A stretch of DNA of 64,000 bases from an uncultured Paraprevotella sp. (GCA_944321365.1 CALULA010000001.1:248001-312000), one strand, 5' to 3'. Positions 8,060-16,105 are shown, numbered from the stretch's first letter. Notes: generated by a model not told the origin, from the sequence alone. A program made the numbers and translations.

Positions 8060-8613
8060 CAAAATGGCAGTCATTTCTGTCTTTCGGCGGATTGAAAGAG
8101 CATGAAGTGGAGTGTTCTCAGAGTTCTTAATGGATAAATATGCATGTTTTCCTGTCTGTCGAATGCATATATGCGGCATATATGCGTTTTCTTTCCGCAA
8201 TGCAGGCGGCGTTTTTCTGCAAATATGAGTCCCGACATGGGCAAAAAACGGGATGGTAATGAGGAAAAATGGGATTTTCTTGCCCGTAATCCGTCTTTTA
8301 GGAGGGGCAAACCGCATTTCTTTTGTCTGTTTGCTGGCGCAGGTCAGCCTGATTTCTTCTGATAAAATGTTCGTAAAATGAGCTGATGTCTGTCGTGTAT
8401 TGCCGTTCTTTCCGCAAGAAATGCAAAGGCGGCATGCTGTTTGCTGTTCCGGATGCCGCTTTTTGTTTCAATATGACAACAGCATTGTTTACGGGATTGC
8501 GTTTTTTTGACCGGATGACATATTCCGGTGCGTGGAGAGGATTTTCAGCACAGCACGGCCTGCCATTCTGTCAGATTGACTGCCGTGAGACTGTAAGCCG
8601 GAAGGTGTGAACA
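8060..8613. other. Gene-free stretch after the BlaI-type gene, with weak 22-bp periodicity
   Basis: Short reading frames on both strands here have no start context and no recognisable protein character. Positions 8148-8235 form four consecutive 22-bp steps beginning TTTCCTGT, TATGCGGC, TTTCCGCA and TTTCTGCA, a weak version of the arrays at 15075, 21373, 31378 and 56596. Nothing else was recognised. Confidence 0.5.
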
Positions 8614-8648
8614 TAAAAAAATCGACCGCTCTTGCTGGAGCAGTCGAT
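8614..8648 (-). terminator. Terminator of the tRNA operon
   Basis: On the minus strand ATCGACTGCTC (8648-8638) pairs with GAGCGGTCGAT (8631-8621), then a T run (8620-8615). A 6-base loop and U tract make a strong intrinsic terminator 13 bp after tRNA-Glu. Confidence 0.9.
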
Positions 8649-8660
8649 AAGAGTTGGCTG

Positions 8661-8732
8661 TAGCGTCTACGGGAATCGAACCCGTGTTCCATGCGTGAGA
8701 GGCATGTGTCCTAGCCGCTAGACGAAGACGCC
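8661..8732 (-). tRNA. tRNA-Glu (anticodon CTC)
   Basis: 72 nt. The acceptor arm GGCGTCT (8732-8726) pairs with AGACGCT; D-arm region TCTAGCGGCTAGGA; anticodon stem CATGC/GCATG around loop CTCTCAC, giving anticodon CTC; T-arm ACGGGTTCGATTCCCGT. The discriminator is A at 8661. CCA is not encoded. It reads GAG codons. It follows tRNA-Ser by 5 bp in one transcript. Confidence 0.95.
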
Positions 8733-8737
8733 GTTTG

Positions 8738-8824
8738 CGGAAGCTGGGGGATTCGAACCCCCGGTACGGTAACCCGCACGTCAGTTTAGCAAACTGGTGG
8801 TTTCAGCCACTCACCCAAACTTCC
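8738..8824 (-). tRNA. tRNA-Ser (anticodon GCT)
   Basis: 87 nt class II tRNA with a long variable arm. The acceptor GGAAGTT (8824-8818) pairs with AGCTTCC, discriminator G at 8738. Anticodon loop TTGCTAA gives GCT (reads AGC/AGU). T-arm GGGGGTTCGAATCCCCC. CCA is not encoded. It is the first tRNA of the pair. Confidence 0.95.
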
Positions 8825-8878
8825 TCACTTCCTTGACAGGTTCAGCCTTTTAGCTGACCGTTTTTCTCAAACGCGATG

Positions 8879-8910
8879 CAAAGGTAGTATGTTTTGTTTA
8901 AACTTGCAAA
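8879..8910 (-). promoter_or_regulatory. tRNA operon promoter with both -33 TTTG and -7 TACCTTTG
   Basis: On the minus strand, TTTG (8910-8907) lies 20 bp from TACCTTTG (8886-8879), the canonical Bacteroidetes spacing. Start expected near 8872, about 48 bp before tRNA-Ser. Confidence 0.8.
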
Positions 8911-8958
8911 TGATTGCAGCTTTTTTTCGCTTTGATTTTTCAAAAAGCGGCATTTCTT

Positions 8959-9930
8959 TCATACGGCATTTTGTATGAGGTAGGCCAGATAGATGATGTA
9001 AACGGTCACCATTACGCCTCCTTCCCATCTTTCTATCATGCGTTTGGTATAGGAGAAGAACCACAGCATCAGCACGCTCAGCAGCATGAGTCCCATGTCC
9101 GTGTAAGAAAGTCCGTCTGTAGGCAGGGGAGATATGGCAGAGCAGAATCCCATGACGAAGAAGATGTTGAAGATGTTGCTTCCCACCACATTGCCTATGG
9201 CTACGGAAGAACTGCCCTTGCGTGCCGCTACGACCGATGTGGCCAGTTCGGGCAACGAAGTGCCGAAAGCTACGATCGTCAGTCCGATGATAGTCTCGCT
9301 GACGCCCAGGCGGCGGGCGATTTCCGATGCGGCATCTGTGAACAGGTGTCCGCCGGCCGCCAGCGCAGCCAGTCCCAGCAGCATGCAGGCCGCCATCCGT
9401 CCGCCTGACATGTGCGGCACGGCGGCATGGTCCACGGCTTTCTCTCCGGCGGACTCGATGCGCGCACGGGAGTAGGTGTAGACCATGAATACGGCGAAAA
9501 GCCCCAGCATGAGCAGACCGTCGGTCCGCGAAAGGCGGTCGGGCGTGCCGTCGTGCTCAACCATGCTGTCCATTGCGGCCACTGTCAGTGCAAGTGTGGC
9601 CTGCAGGGCGAAAGGGATGTCCTTCCGCACGGTGGATCTGCTGATGATGATGGGGGTGACCAATGCCGAGCAGCCTACGATGGCCAGTACGTTGAAGATG
9701 TTGCTTCCCGCAATGTTCCCCACTGCGATGCCGCTGCTGCCTTTCAGTGTGGCGGTAAGGCAGGTGGCAAACTCCGGCAGCGACGTGCCGAAAGCCACCA
9801 CCGTCAGTCCGATGGCCAGTTCCGTCACGCGGAGTCTGCGTGCCAGTCCCACGGCCCCGTCCGTCAGCCTGTCCGCGCCGAACAGTACGAGCGCGATGCC
9901 GGCAAGCAGCAAAAGTACCGTCAGAAGCAT
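8959..9930 (-). CDS. Calcium/sodium antiporter (CaCA family, YrbG-like)
   Basis: 323-residue inner-membrane exchanger of about ten helices with two inverted alpha-repeats. Repeat 1 has AFGTSLPEFAT (46-56) and GNIAGSNIFN (71-80); repeat 2 has AFGTSLPELAT (221-231) and GNVVGSNIFN (246-255). The Glu of each GTSLPE motif coordinates the cation. The central loop (about 155-180) is short and hydrophilic. Length and motif spacing match the bacterial YrbG/CaX-type group that exchanges Ca2+ for Na+ or H+. It starts 10 bp after the Zn-peptidase gene, so the two are probably cotranscribed. Confidence 0.93.
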   Translation of the reverse strand: MLLTVLLLLAGIALVLFGADRLTDGAVGLARRLRVTELAIGLTVVAFGTSLPEFATCLTATLKGSSGIAVGNIAGSNIFNVLAIVGCSALVTPIIISRSTVRKDIPFALQATLALTVAAMDSMVEHDGTPDRLSRTDGLLMLGLFAVFMVYTYSRARIESAGEKAVDHAAVPHMSGGRMAACMLLGLAALAAGGHLFTDAASEIARRLGVSETIIGLTIVAFGTSLPELATSVVAARKGSSSVAIGNVVGSNIFNIFFVMGFCSAISPLPTDGLSYTDMGLMLLSVLMLWFFSYTKRMIERWEGGVMVTVYIIYLAYLIQNAV

Positions 9931-9940
9931 AGCGGTATTC

Positions 9941-10621
9941 TTATTCGCGGCGTCCCAGGAAAATCATGACGTAGTAGAGCAGCGTGGCCAGTGAGCCTAA
10001 CGCGGCCACGACATACGTGTAGGCGGCCGAGCGCAGGGCCGACACGGCGGCGTTGTGGTTTCTGTAGTTCGTTATGCCCGCCTCGTTCAGCCAGCTGACG
10101 GCCCTGCGGCTGGCGTCGATCTCCACGGGCAGGGTGATGAAGCTGAACAGTGTGGTGGCGGCAAACAGGATGATGCCGAAGAGCATTATCTCAGGAAATG
10201 CGTTCAAGGTGAGCATCCCGATGAGCAGGATCCACATCATCCAGTTGGAGGCGAACGAGACGACCGGTACCAGACTGCTGCGCATCTTCAGCGGGGCATA
10301 CGCACGGGCGTGCTGTACGGCGTGTCCGCATTCGTGGGCTGCTACGGCTGCTGCTGCCACGCTGCACGTTCCGTAGACATCCTCGCTCAGGTTGACCGTC
10401 TTGTTCATGGGGTTGTAATGGTCGGTGAGCGAGCCGTTGGTGCTGATGACCTGCACGTCGTAGATGCCGTTGTCGTGCAGCATCTTCAGGGCTACATCGC
10501 GGCCCGTCAGTCCACCGTCTACCGGGATTTTAGAGAATTTCTCAAACTTTCTTTTCAAATTAGCTTGTACCAGCCAGCTCAGAACGGCGATACTGATAAA
10601 AATAATCCAATATGTATACAT
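9941..10621 (-). CDS. Membrane zinc metallopeptidase (YugP family)
   Basis: 226 residues. An N-terminal membrane helix (about 4-20), zinc-binding HECGH at 96-100 inside AAAVAAHECGHAVQHA, and three further hydrophobic helices near 125-145, 150-170 and 200-220. This is the layout of the YugP neutral zinc metallopeptidase family (Zn_peptidase_2). The substrate is unknown; family members are membrane-bound with a probable membrane or envelope protein quality-control role. It is the first gene of the operon with the CaCA antiporter. Confidence 0.9.
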   Translation of the reverse strand: MYTYWIIFISIAVLSWLVQANLKRKFEKFSKIPVDGGLTGRDVALKMLHDNGIYDVQVISTNGSLTDHYNPMNKTVNLSEDVYGTCSVAAAAVAAHECGHAVQHARAYAPLKMRSSLVPVVSFASNWMMWILLIGMLTLNAFPEIMLFGIILFAATTLFSFITLPVEIDASRRAVSWLNEAGITNYRNHNAAVSALRSAAYTYVVAALGSLATLLYYVMIFLGRRE

Positions 10622-10677
10622 ATATAATTTATAGATTTGTTCATTATGGACAATATCAAAGTCCGTGCCAATGCTTG

Positions 10678-10685
10678 CAAATGTA
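10678..10685 (-). promoter_or_regulatory. -7 box (TACATTTG) for the Zn-peptidase/antiporter operon
   Basis: The minus strand reads TACATTTGCAAG, an exact consensus match with a leader of about 50 nt. It is back-to-back with the plus-strand box at 10749. Confidence 0.65.
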
Positions 10686-10748
10686 ATAAAGAAATAGGAA
10701 AAAAGATAAATAAAATAAGAATAACACAGTTCTTTTTTGAAAAATTAG

Positions 10749-10756
10749 TATATTTG
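10749..10756 (+). promoter_or_regulatory. -7 box (TATATTTG) for the lipoprotein gene
   Basis: Exact TAnnTTTG match 31 bp before the ATG at 10788. Confidence 0.65.
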
Positions 10757-10787
10757 TATTCTGGTATATGAATTAAAAGTCACAAGC

Positions 10788-11402
10788 ATGAAGAAAGCTT
10801 CTATACTGTTATTCCTGACTCTTGGTGTTGGCATCGGCCTTGTGTCTGGCTGTATGGGCAACCGACAGAGCAAAGAATATGCGGACGCCCAAGGCACAGA
10901 GCCGGCACAGTCTCCGGATTCCGCGTTTTACGGTCACTTGGGAGAGGGAACGGGCATGAGCTGTCTTGAACTGGTTACAGAAGAAGGCGACACGCTGGTG
11001 CTTAATAAAGTGGATGAAAAAACCGGAAACTATGGGCTGATTTTGGGCGAGATTGCTAATTATACTGACCGGTTCGCCATTACAACGGTTGATGATGATC
11101 AGAATGTTCTTGTGGCTCTCAATGTCACTCAATTGGAAAGAAGCTGGCAGTCGGTGGTGGATAGTCTGAAGGGGTTCCGTCTTATGCCGGACGGAAAGGC
11201 GGCGGCTCTGAAGGACGTGGGGCATCGTTATGATGCATGGAGCCTTTATAATTGCATGTTGGTGTTGCAGACCGGGCGGCAGGAGACGCAGGATGCGTCA
11301 ACCGGTTGTGACACGTTGCGTATCCTGAAGTTGACCCCGGATTCTCTTATATTGCAATCTGCGGAGAATGGTTCCCCGGAGCGGTTTTACAGTGTGAAGT
11401 AG
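10788..11402 (+). CDS. Lipoprotein of unknown function
   Basis: 204 residues with a lipoprotein signal: a short basic start, a hydrophobic stretch and lipobox LVSGC ending at Cys22. The mature part begins with a Gln/Ser/Asp-rich linker (about 23-45), then a compact domain with GMSCLELVTEEGDTLVLNK and repeated beta-type segments; it has two later Cys (in NCMLVLQ and GCDTLR). No family is recognised. It could be a small beta-barrel or lipocalin-like fold, but that is a guess. It has its own promoter and probably shares a transcript with the small Cys-rich gene 11 bp downstream. Confidence 0.8.
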   Translation: MKKASILLFLTLGVGIGLVSGCMGNRQSKEYADAQGTEPAQSPDSAFYGHLGEGTGMSCLELVTEEGDTLVLNKVDEKTGNYGLILGEIANYTDRFAITTVDDDQNVLVALNVTQLERSWQSVVDSLKGFRLMPDGKAAALKDVGHRYDAWSLYNCMLVLQTGRQETQDASTGCDTLRILKLTPDSLILQSAENGSPERFYSVK

Positions 11403-11413
11403 GAGAGGGTAAG

Positions 11414-11614
11414 ATGGCTGGCAATAAACAGAGAATGGTCAGATGCTACGACTGCAAGTATGGGAAATTCATGCAATGGATGAAGAATCCGATTATTTGT
11501 GAATGCTCCTGGACAAAAGAACGTTATGTGGCAGAGTCGAGACGTATATGTGTCCGTTACGAGGAGCATCCGGACGGAGAAACTCCTTCAATAACGCATT
11601 ATGATCATTATTGA
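11414..11614 (+). CDS. Small Cys-rich protein, possibly zinc-binding
   Basis: 66 residues, no signal peptide. Cysteines lie in CYDC (11-14), CEC (29-31) and one further Cys near 46, a pattern compatible with a zinc ribbon; aromatic and basic residues fill the gaps (KYGKFMQWMKNP). Not assigned to a characterised family, but coding character looks real: it follows the lipoprotein stop by 11 bp and its stop lies inside a terminator hairpin. It ends in a His/Tyr/Asp tail (ITHYDHY). Function unknown. Confidence 0.7.
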   Translation: MAGNKQRMVRCYDCKYGKFMQWMKNPIICECSWTKERYVAESRRICVRYEEHPDGETPSITHYDHY

Positions 11615-11619
11615 AGGAG
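11583..11619 (+). terminator. Hairpin overlapping the end of the small Cys-rich gene
   Basis: CTCCTTCAATAA (11583-11594) pairs with TTATTGAAGGAG (11608-11619); the stem includes the stop codon at 11612-11614. There is only a short T run after it (CTTTC), so termination may be partial. Confidence 0.6.
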
Positions 11620-11651
11620 CTTTCGGGATTGCGGAATGATGCAGTCTCTTT

Positions 11652-12032
11652 TTATTTTGCTGCAATACACTCCACTTCAACGAGTGCCCCTTTGGGCAAG
11701 TCTTTTACAGCCACGGCCGAGCGAGCCGGATACGGTTCCTTGAAAAATGTGGCATACACTTCGTTCATGGCCGCGAAGTCGTTCATGTCGGCCAGATAAA
11801 CAGTAGTCTTGACGACGTGTGACAGGTCTGTGCCGGCCTCTTTCAAAATGTGTGAGGCGTTGGTCAGTGCTTGCCGTGTCTGTTCTTTGATGCCGCCTTC
11901 GACGAATTTTCCTGTCGACGGGTCAATAGGAATCTGTCCGGAGGCGAATACAAATCCGTTGATTTCGATGGCCTGGCTGTAAGGTCCTATGGCAGCAGGC
12001 GCGTTTGTTGTGTGCAAAGCTTTCATCATCAT
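11652..12032 (-). CDS. ridA: RidA family enamine/imine deaminase
   Basis: 126 residues (Rid/YjgF/YER057c/UK114 family). RidA hydrolyses reactive 2-aminoacrylate and 2-aminocrotonate released by PLP enzymes. Motifs: APAAIGPYSQAIEING (about 12-27), ASGQIPIDP, and the C-terminal PARSAVAVKDLPKGALVEVE holding the conserved Arg and Glu of the active site. Three consecutive Met codons (12032, 12029, 12026) leave the start uncertain by two residues. The gene begins 10 bp after threonine ammonia-lyase, the enzyme that makes its classical substrate, so the pair is a functional operon. Confidence 0.94.
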   Translation of the reverse strand: MMMKALHTTNAPAAIGPYSQAIEINGFVFASGQIPIDPSTGKFVEGGIKEQTRQALTNASHILKEAGTDLSHVVKTTVYLADMNDFAAMNEVYATFFKEPYPARSAVAVKDLPKGALVEVECIAAK

Positions 12033-12042
12033 GTTGTTGATT

Positions 12043-13236
12043 TTATATTAATTTGAGGCCTGCATTCAGCAATGCAAGCTTGAGTTCTTCCACGTGTTCC
12101 TCATTTCGGGTTTCCACCTGCACCTTCAGCCAGCAGGCTGTCACATTAGAGGTGTCATCGTTGCGCTCATGATAGACGCTGATGATGTTGGCGCTGACCG
12201 ACGCCACGACCTGACTGACGAGCAGTAACTGGCCTGGCTTGTCATCCAGTTCCACACAGAACGTGTAAATCCTCCCGCTTTTGGAGAGTCCGCGGTTGAT
12301 GACTCGGCTCAGTATTGTGACATCTATGTTTCCGCCGCTTACCACACAGATGGTTTTCCGGCCCTTGACCGGCACTTTGTTGAACATGGCGGCGGCCACG
12401 CTGACGGCTCCCGCCCCCTCGGCAATCAGTTTATGCTGCTCAATCAAAGCCAGAATGGCGGCGCAGATCTCGTCTTCCGAAACGGATACTATGCCGTCGA
12501 GATATTGCCGGCACAGGTCGTAAGTCATTTCTCCGGGCTCTTTTACCGCTATCCCGTCGGCAATGGTGGCTACGGAAGAGAGACATTCTATGCGGTGATG
12601 CTCGATACTCAGTAGCATGCTGGGTGCTCCGGTTGCCTGTACGCCGTATACTTTGATTTTCGGATTCAGTGTTTTTATGGCGAAAGCTATGCCGCTGGCC
12701 AGCCCGCCGCCGCCGACCGGAACGATCACGGTGTCCACTTCGGGAAGCTGTTCCAGCAGTTCCAGTCCGATGGTGCCTTGCCCGGCTATGACATGTTCGT
12801 CATTGAAGGGGTGGATGAACGTGTAGCCATATTGGTCGCGCAGCTCCAGTGCTTTCCGGTATGCGTCATCATACACTCCGGGCACGAGGCAAATCTCGGC
12901 ACCCAGCCTGCGGGTGGATTCCACCTTGCTGATGGGGGCACCTTCGGGCAGGCATATCAGCGACTTGATGCCGTGTCCGGATGCGCCGAGTGCCACTCCT
13001 TGCGCGTGGTTTCCGGCTGAGCAGGCGACTACTCCTTTCTCTTTTTCCTCGTCGCTCAGCTGCGATATCTTGTAATAGGCTCCCCGCACTTTGAAAGAGC
13101 CGGTCACCTGAAGGTTTTCAGGTTTCAGATAGATTTCTCCTTCCGGGTTGATTCTGTGGGCGTAAATAAGGTCTGTCCTGCGCACGACTCGCCCCAATAC
13201 GTAACGCGCTTTGTAGAATTCGTCTAAGTTCAGCAT
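12043..13236 (-). CDS. ilvA: Threonine ammonia-lyase with C-terminal ACT domain
   Basis: PLP enzyme converting L-threonine to 2-oxobutanoate and ammonia, the first step towards isoleucine. 397 residues: PLP-binding lysine K49 in NLQVTGSFKVRGAYYKI, phosphate-binding loop VGGGGLASG near 173-181, and SGGNIDVTIL near 305. A single ACT-like domain fills about 325-397 (RIYTFCVELDDKPGQLLLV). This is shorter than the E. coli IlvA regulatory half (two ACT domains), so it resembles the single-ACT group; whether it is biosynthetic or catabolic cannot be decided here. Serine may also be a substrate. First gene of the operon with ridA. Confidence 0.93.
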   Translation of the reverse strand: MLNLDEFYKARYVLGRVVRRTDLIYAHRINPEGEIYLKPENLQVTGSFKVRGAYYKISQLSDEEKEKGVVACSAGNHAQGVALGASGHGIKSLICLPEGAPISKVESTRRLGAEICLVPGVYDDAYRKALELRDQYGYTFIHPFNDEHVIAGQGTIGLELLEQLPEVDTVIVPVGGGGLASGIAFAIKTLNPKIKVYGVQATGAPSMLLSIEHHRIECLSSVATIADGIAVKEPGEMTYDLCRQYLDGIVSVSEDEICAAILALIEQHKLIAEGAGAVSVAAAMFNKVPVKGRKTICVVSGGNIDVTILSRVINRGLSKSGRIYTFCVELDDKPGQLLLVSQVVASVSANIISVYHERNDDTSNVTACWLKVQVETRNEEHVEELKLALLNAGLKLI

Positions 13237-13259
13237 GCTTGTTTCCTTTTTTCAGACTG

Positions 13260-13267
13260 CAAAAGTG
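13260..13267 (-). promoter_or_regulatory. Possible -7 box (CACTTTTG) for threonine ammonia-lyase/ridA
   Basis: One base off TAnnTTTG, followed by CAG, 24 bp before the ATG at 13236. Confidence 0.4.
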
Positions 13268-13420
13268 CAAAAAAGAATCCATATACTTGTCATGCGGAGA
13301 CCTTTTTTTATAAGACGTTTTTGCTGCATACCGTGATTAAAAAAAACATAATTAAACGCAAAAATGAGGTCGGTCCATTTGTTTTCTGGAAAATAATCTT
13401 CATGGGAAAGATTTATTTTG

Positions 13421-13428
13421 TATTTTTG
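13421..13428 (+). promoter_or_regulatory. -7 box (TATTTTTG) for the TPR protein
   Basis: Exact TAnnTTTG match followed by CAG, 52 bp before the chosen ATG at 13480. It makes starts upstream of 13430 unlikely. Confidence 0.7.
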
Positions 13429-13479
13429 CAGACGGTTATAGAGATAAGAACATATAGAAGATTTTTAAACAGAATAAGG

Positions 13480-14877
13480 ATGAATTTTACGAAATTTCTA
13501 ACCGTCTTTGGTTTGTCATTGGCTTGTCTCCCGGCGATGGCGCAGTATGAGGGGACGAGAGTGTATGACCGTATCGGTCATGGGCAGGACAGTATTACCA
13601 CATTAGGTAATATAGTGGCTTACAAGGATAGCTATAAGGCGCAGGATTATGTGGGGGCTTACACTCCCTGGAAAGCCGTATTGACAGCGGCACCTTGCGC
13701 CGAGGTGAGTACGTATGCTTATGGTGCTGCCATTCTGGCTAATGTTTTGGTCAAGGAACAGGACATGGCCAAGAAAAAGTCTTATTTCAACGAGTTGATG
13801 AATCTCTACGATACGCGACTCAAGAACCTGGACGCCCTGAACTCTTTTACAAGACCCGCCAGCCGGGCTACAAAGGGAGATATCTTGGCCCGCAAGGCGT
13901 TCGATTACGCTTACTACGGTGCCGGGGTGGCCGATGGCTATTCACAGGACAAAGCCTATAAGATGTTGCGCGAGGGTATTGACCTGATCAATAAAGATGG
14001 AGCAAAGGAAGTTCCGGGCTTCGTGCTGGATAAGTTCTTTGAGCTTTCTTATCAACAGTATGCGGCAGACTCAACAGGATTCCGCGAACAGTTCTTGACG
14101 GACTATCTGGAGAGCCGCGAGGCTTGCGAGAAGATGCTGAGCCTGGCCAATGAAGCTACAGACTCGGTTGCGGCAAAGAAGATCGTTGCGCAGTATGATC
14201 CGACTCTTCAGCATATAGAAACCTTGTTCGCGCAGTCGAAGGCGGCCAACCGCGAGCAGCTGATTGCCATCTTCGGACCGAAGATTGAAGAAAACAAGAC
14301 CAACCTGGCTTATCTGAAGTCTGCGTTGACGCTGTTGGCCATGAACGATTGCGATGATACGGATATCTATTTTAAGGCTGCCGAATATGCCTATAACATA
14401 GAGCCGAGTTTTGAGTCTGCTATTGGTACGGCACAGAAATACTATAAAGAAGGAAAGGTTGCCGAATCCGTACAGTATTATGACAAGGCATTGGAGCTTT
14501 GTCCGACCGATCAGACGAAGGCAGCCATTGCCCTGAGAATTGCCAACGCTGTGGCTAAGAGCGGAGATTCGTCGAAGGCTTTCTCTTACTTGGACAAGGC
14601 CGTTTCCTACAGTTCGGCTATTTCCGGAAAGGCCAATCTGGTCCGTGCGCAGATTATGGCTTCCAACAAGAAATTTTCCGAGGCCGTCAGCTACTGTACG
14701 AAAGCCGCTCAGGAGGATGTCAGCATCTCAGGGTCTGCCAACCGTCTGAAGGAGAGGATTCTCGAAGTTCAGCGCAAGAATGCTGAGTATGAACGTGCAA
14801 ATGCAGAATATAAGGCGCAAAAAGCCGCTCAGGAGAAGGAAGAGAACTTCTGGAAGGCGGGTGCAGGTGCCAACTAA
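13480..14877 (+). CDS. Secreted tetratricopeptide-repeat protein
   Basis: 465 residues from the ATG at 13480. The N-terminus MNFTKFLTVFGLSLACLPAM is a signal peptide cut near AMAQ. The mature region starts with YEGTRVYDRIGHGQDSITTL, typical of a Bacteroidales periplasmic family I recall, and is helical throughout. TPR-like repeats are clearest near 290-410 (for example YYKEGKVAESVQYYDKALEL). The C-terminus (about 425-465) is a charged coiled coil rich in Ala, Glu, Lys and Gln. No enzyme motif; TPR proteins usually scaffold partners, so an envelope assembly role is possible but unproven. Monocistronic, with its own promoter and a strong terminator. Confidence 0.85.
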   Translation: MNFTKFLTVFGLSLACLPAMAQYEGTRVYDRIGHGQDSITTLGNIVAYKDSYKAQDYVGAYTPWKAVLTAAPCAEVSTYAYGAAILANVLVKEQDMAKKKSYFNELMNLYDTRLKNLDALNSFTRPASRATKGDILARKAFDYAYYGAGVADGYSQDKAYKMLREGIDLINKDGAKEVPGFVLDKFFELSYQQYAADSTGFREQFLTDYLESREACEKMLSLANEATDSVAAKKIVAQYDPTLQHIETLFAQSKAANREQLIAIFGPKIEENKTNLAYLKSALTLLAMNDCDDTDIYFKAAEYAYNIEPSFESAIGTAQKYYKEGKVAESVQYYDKALELCPTDQTKAAIALRIANAVAKSGDSSKAFSYLDKAVSYSSAISGKANLVRAQIMASNKKFSEAVSYCTKAAQEDVSISGSANRLKERILEVQRKNAEYERANAEYKAQKAAQEKEENFWKAGAGAN

Positions 14878-14900
14878 ATCTTTATAAGGGAATTTGTTTT

Positions 14901-14946
14901 GAGGCATTCTTTTGTGGAGTCTTCCACCAAAGAATGCCTCTTTTCT
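14901..14946 (+). terminator. Terminator of the TPR gene
   Basis: GAGGCATTCTTT (14901-14912) pairs with AAAGAATGCCTC (14929-14940), extended by GTGGA/TCCAC near the loop, then TTTTCTT. Strong intrinsic terminator 23 bp after the stop. Confidence 0.9.
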
Positions 14947-15277
14947 TAGTCTTTTTTAACCTTTATACTTATTGTATTTTCTTATGATAAGGCATTCCGT
15001 GGGGCCTTGTTTGGGCAGGCTTTTGTTTCCTTTGCGGATCAGCGGTTTGCCCCTCTTGCGTAATTTTTTGATTTCGTGCGCATAACCTTTTCCGTTTTTG
15101 CGCATGAATGTTCTCGTTTTTGCGCATTGCGGACAGGCATTGTGAGGAAGGCCCGGACGGGCTGCGAGCCTAATGCTCCACCTTATCATACTTTATAAGA
15201 AAAGTTTTCCCGTCGAGTCCGTTTTTTTTGTGTTCTTAAACATACAAAGTTCAGGCGCATTCCATTTGAGGGTTTTG
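14947..15277. other. Gene-free stretch holding a 22-bp array inside a short inverted repeat
   Basis: No reading frame here looks coding. TATGATAAGG at 14983-14992 and its exact complement CCTTATCATA at 15181-15190 bracket a 208-bp segment that contains the array at 15075-15140. There is no transposase gene. It could be a degenerate miniature element, but the ends are only 10 bp. Confidence 0.5.
15075..15140. repeat. 22-bp periodic repeat array B (three units)
   Basis: Units start at 15075, 15097 and 15119 with CGTGCGCAT, TTTGCGCAT and TTTGCGCAT; the CGCA cores are at 15079, 15101 and 15123, exactly 22 bp apart. The rest of each unit is diverged. Two weaker units (TTTGCGGA, CTCTTGCG) may precede at 15031 and 15053. 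Confidence 0.7.
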
Positions 15278-15285
15278 TAACTTTG
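15278..15285 (+). promoter_or_regulatory. -7 box (TAACTTTG) for the Nudix regulator/symporter operon
   Basis: Exact TAnnTTTG match 20 bp before the ATG at 15306, giving a leader of about 14 nt. No -33 TTTG at the usual distance, as expected for a regulated promoter. No clear operator palindrome was identified. Confidence 0.65.
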
Positions 15286-15305
15286 TCTGCAATAATTGTG
15301 GTAGA

Positions 15306-16085
15306 ATGAGAGAGAGTCGACCTGCTGATGCTATGATTAATCCTCATGTTTCCGTGGATTGCGTTGTATTGGGATTTGACGGCGAGCATATCAAAGTTCT
15401 TCTGGTCGGGCAAATTCGTTGTGATGAAGGGGCGGAAGGGCATTATTTGAAACTGCCCGGCAGTCTGATTTATGATGATGAGGATCTGGACGAGGCCGCA
15501 CGTCGTGTCTTATATGAGCTGACCGGTGTGAAAGAATTGAGCCTGATACAGTTCCGGGCTTTTGGATCTAAGGACCGGACGCGAAACCCGAAAGATGTCA
15601 TCTGGCTGGAACGGTTTCATCATTTGCATCAGAAAGTGGAGAGGATCGTGACCATCACCTATCTTACTATGGTGAAGATCGACCGCAAGCTGACCCGTCT
15701 GTCCGACCGCTATGAGGCCTGTTGGATGAATGTGGAGAATCTGGGCCCGTTGGCTTTCGACCATAATCAGATTATCAGAGAGGCTTTGCTGTTCATACGA
15801 CAGTACGTGCAGGCTCATCCTGTTGTGCTGTTCGAGCTTTTGCCTAAGAAGTTCACGGCGGCGGAATTGCGCTCGCTTTATGAAAAGGTGTATAACCGCA
15901 GATTTGAGGTGAGAAACTTTCACAAGAAGATTGCGCAGATGAAGTATGTCATACCGTTGGAAGAATACCAGAGCGGAGTGGCACACAGGGCCGCACGTTT
16001 CTACAGATTCGACCGCAAGGTGTATAACAGACTGCATGGATTAGGCAAGTCGTACGCCGCCGGGGAGAGCAATGAGAGTTATTAA
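15306..16085 (+). CDS. Nudix-fold transcriptional regulator of sugar uptake (AraR/XylR/NrtR-like)
   Basis: 259 residues: N-terminal Nudix fold (about 13-150) and C-terminal winged helix (about 165-235; FTAAELRSLYEKVYNRRFEVRN segment). The Nudix box at 52-75 is degenerate: the canonical R-E-U-x-E-E reads R-R-V-L-Y-E, so two catalytic acidic residues are missing and hydrolase activity is unlikely. This matches the Nudix-derived sugar regulators of Bacteroides (AraR of B. thetaiotaomicron responds to L-arabinose; related proteins control xylose genes). The gene directly precedes a XylE-like symporter by 20 bp, so it probably controls pentose use. The effector sugar is unknown. Confidence 0.85.
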   Translation: MRESRPADAMINPHVSVDCVVLGFDGEHIKVLLVGQIRCDEGAEGHYLKLPGSLIYDDEDLDEAARRVLYELTGVKELSLIQFRAFGSKDRTRNPKDVIWLERFHHLHQKVERIVTITYLTMVKIDRKLTRLSDRYEACWMNVENLGPLAFDHNQIIREALLFIRQYVQAHPVVLFELLPKKFTAAELRSLYEKVYNRRFEVRNFHKKIAQMKYVIPLEEYQSGVAHRAARFYRFDRKVYNRLHGLGKSYAAGESNESY

Positions 16086-16105
16086 TTAAATTATATTGGT
16101 ATATC

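Noticed and set aside
8386..8610. Small plus-strand frame (74 codons)
   Set aside because: No ribosome binding site; ends beside the tRNA terminator; product is not protein-like.
14956..15189. Small minus-strand frame (77 codons)
   Set aside because: Lies over the 22-bp array and the inverted-repeat segment; very basic product with no start signal.
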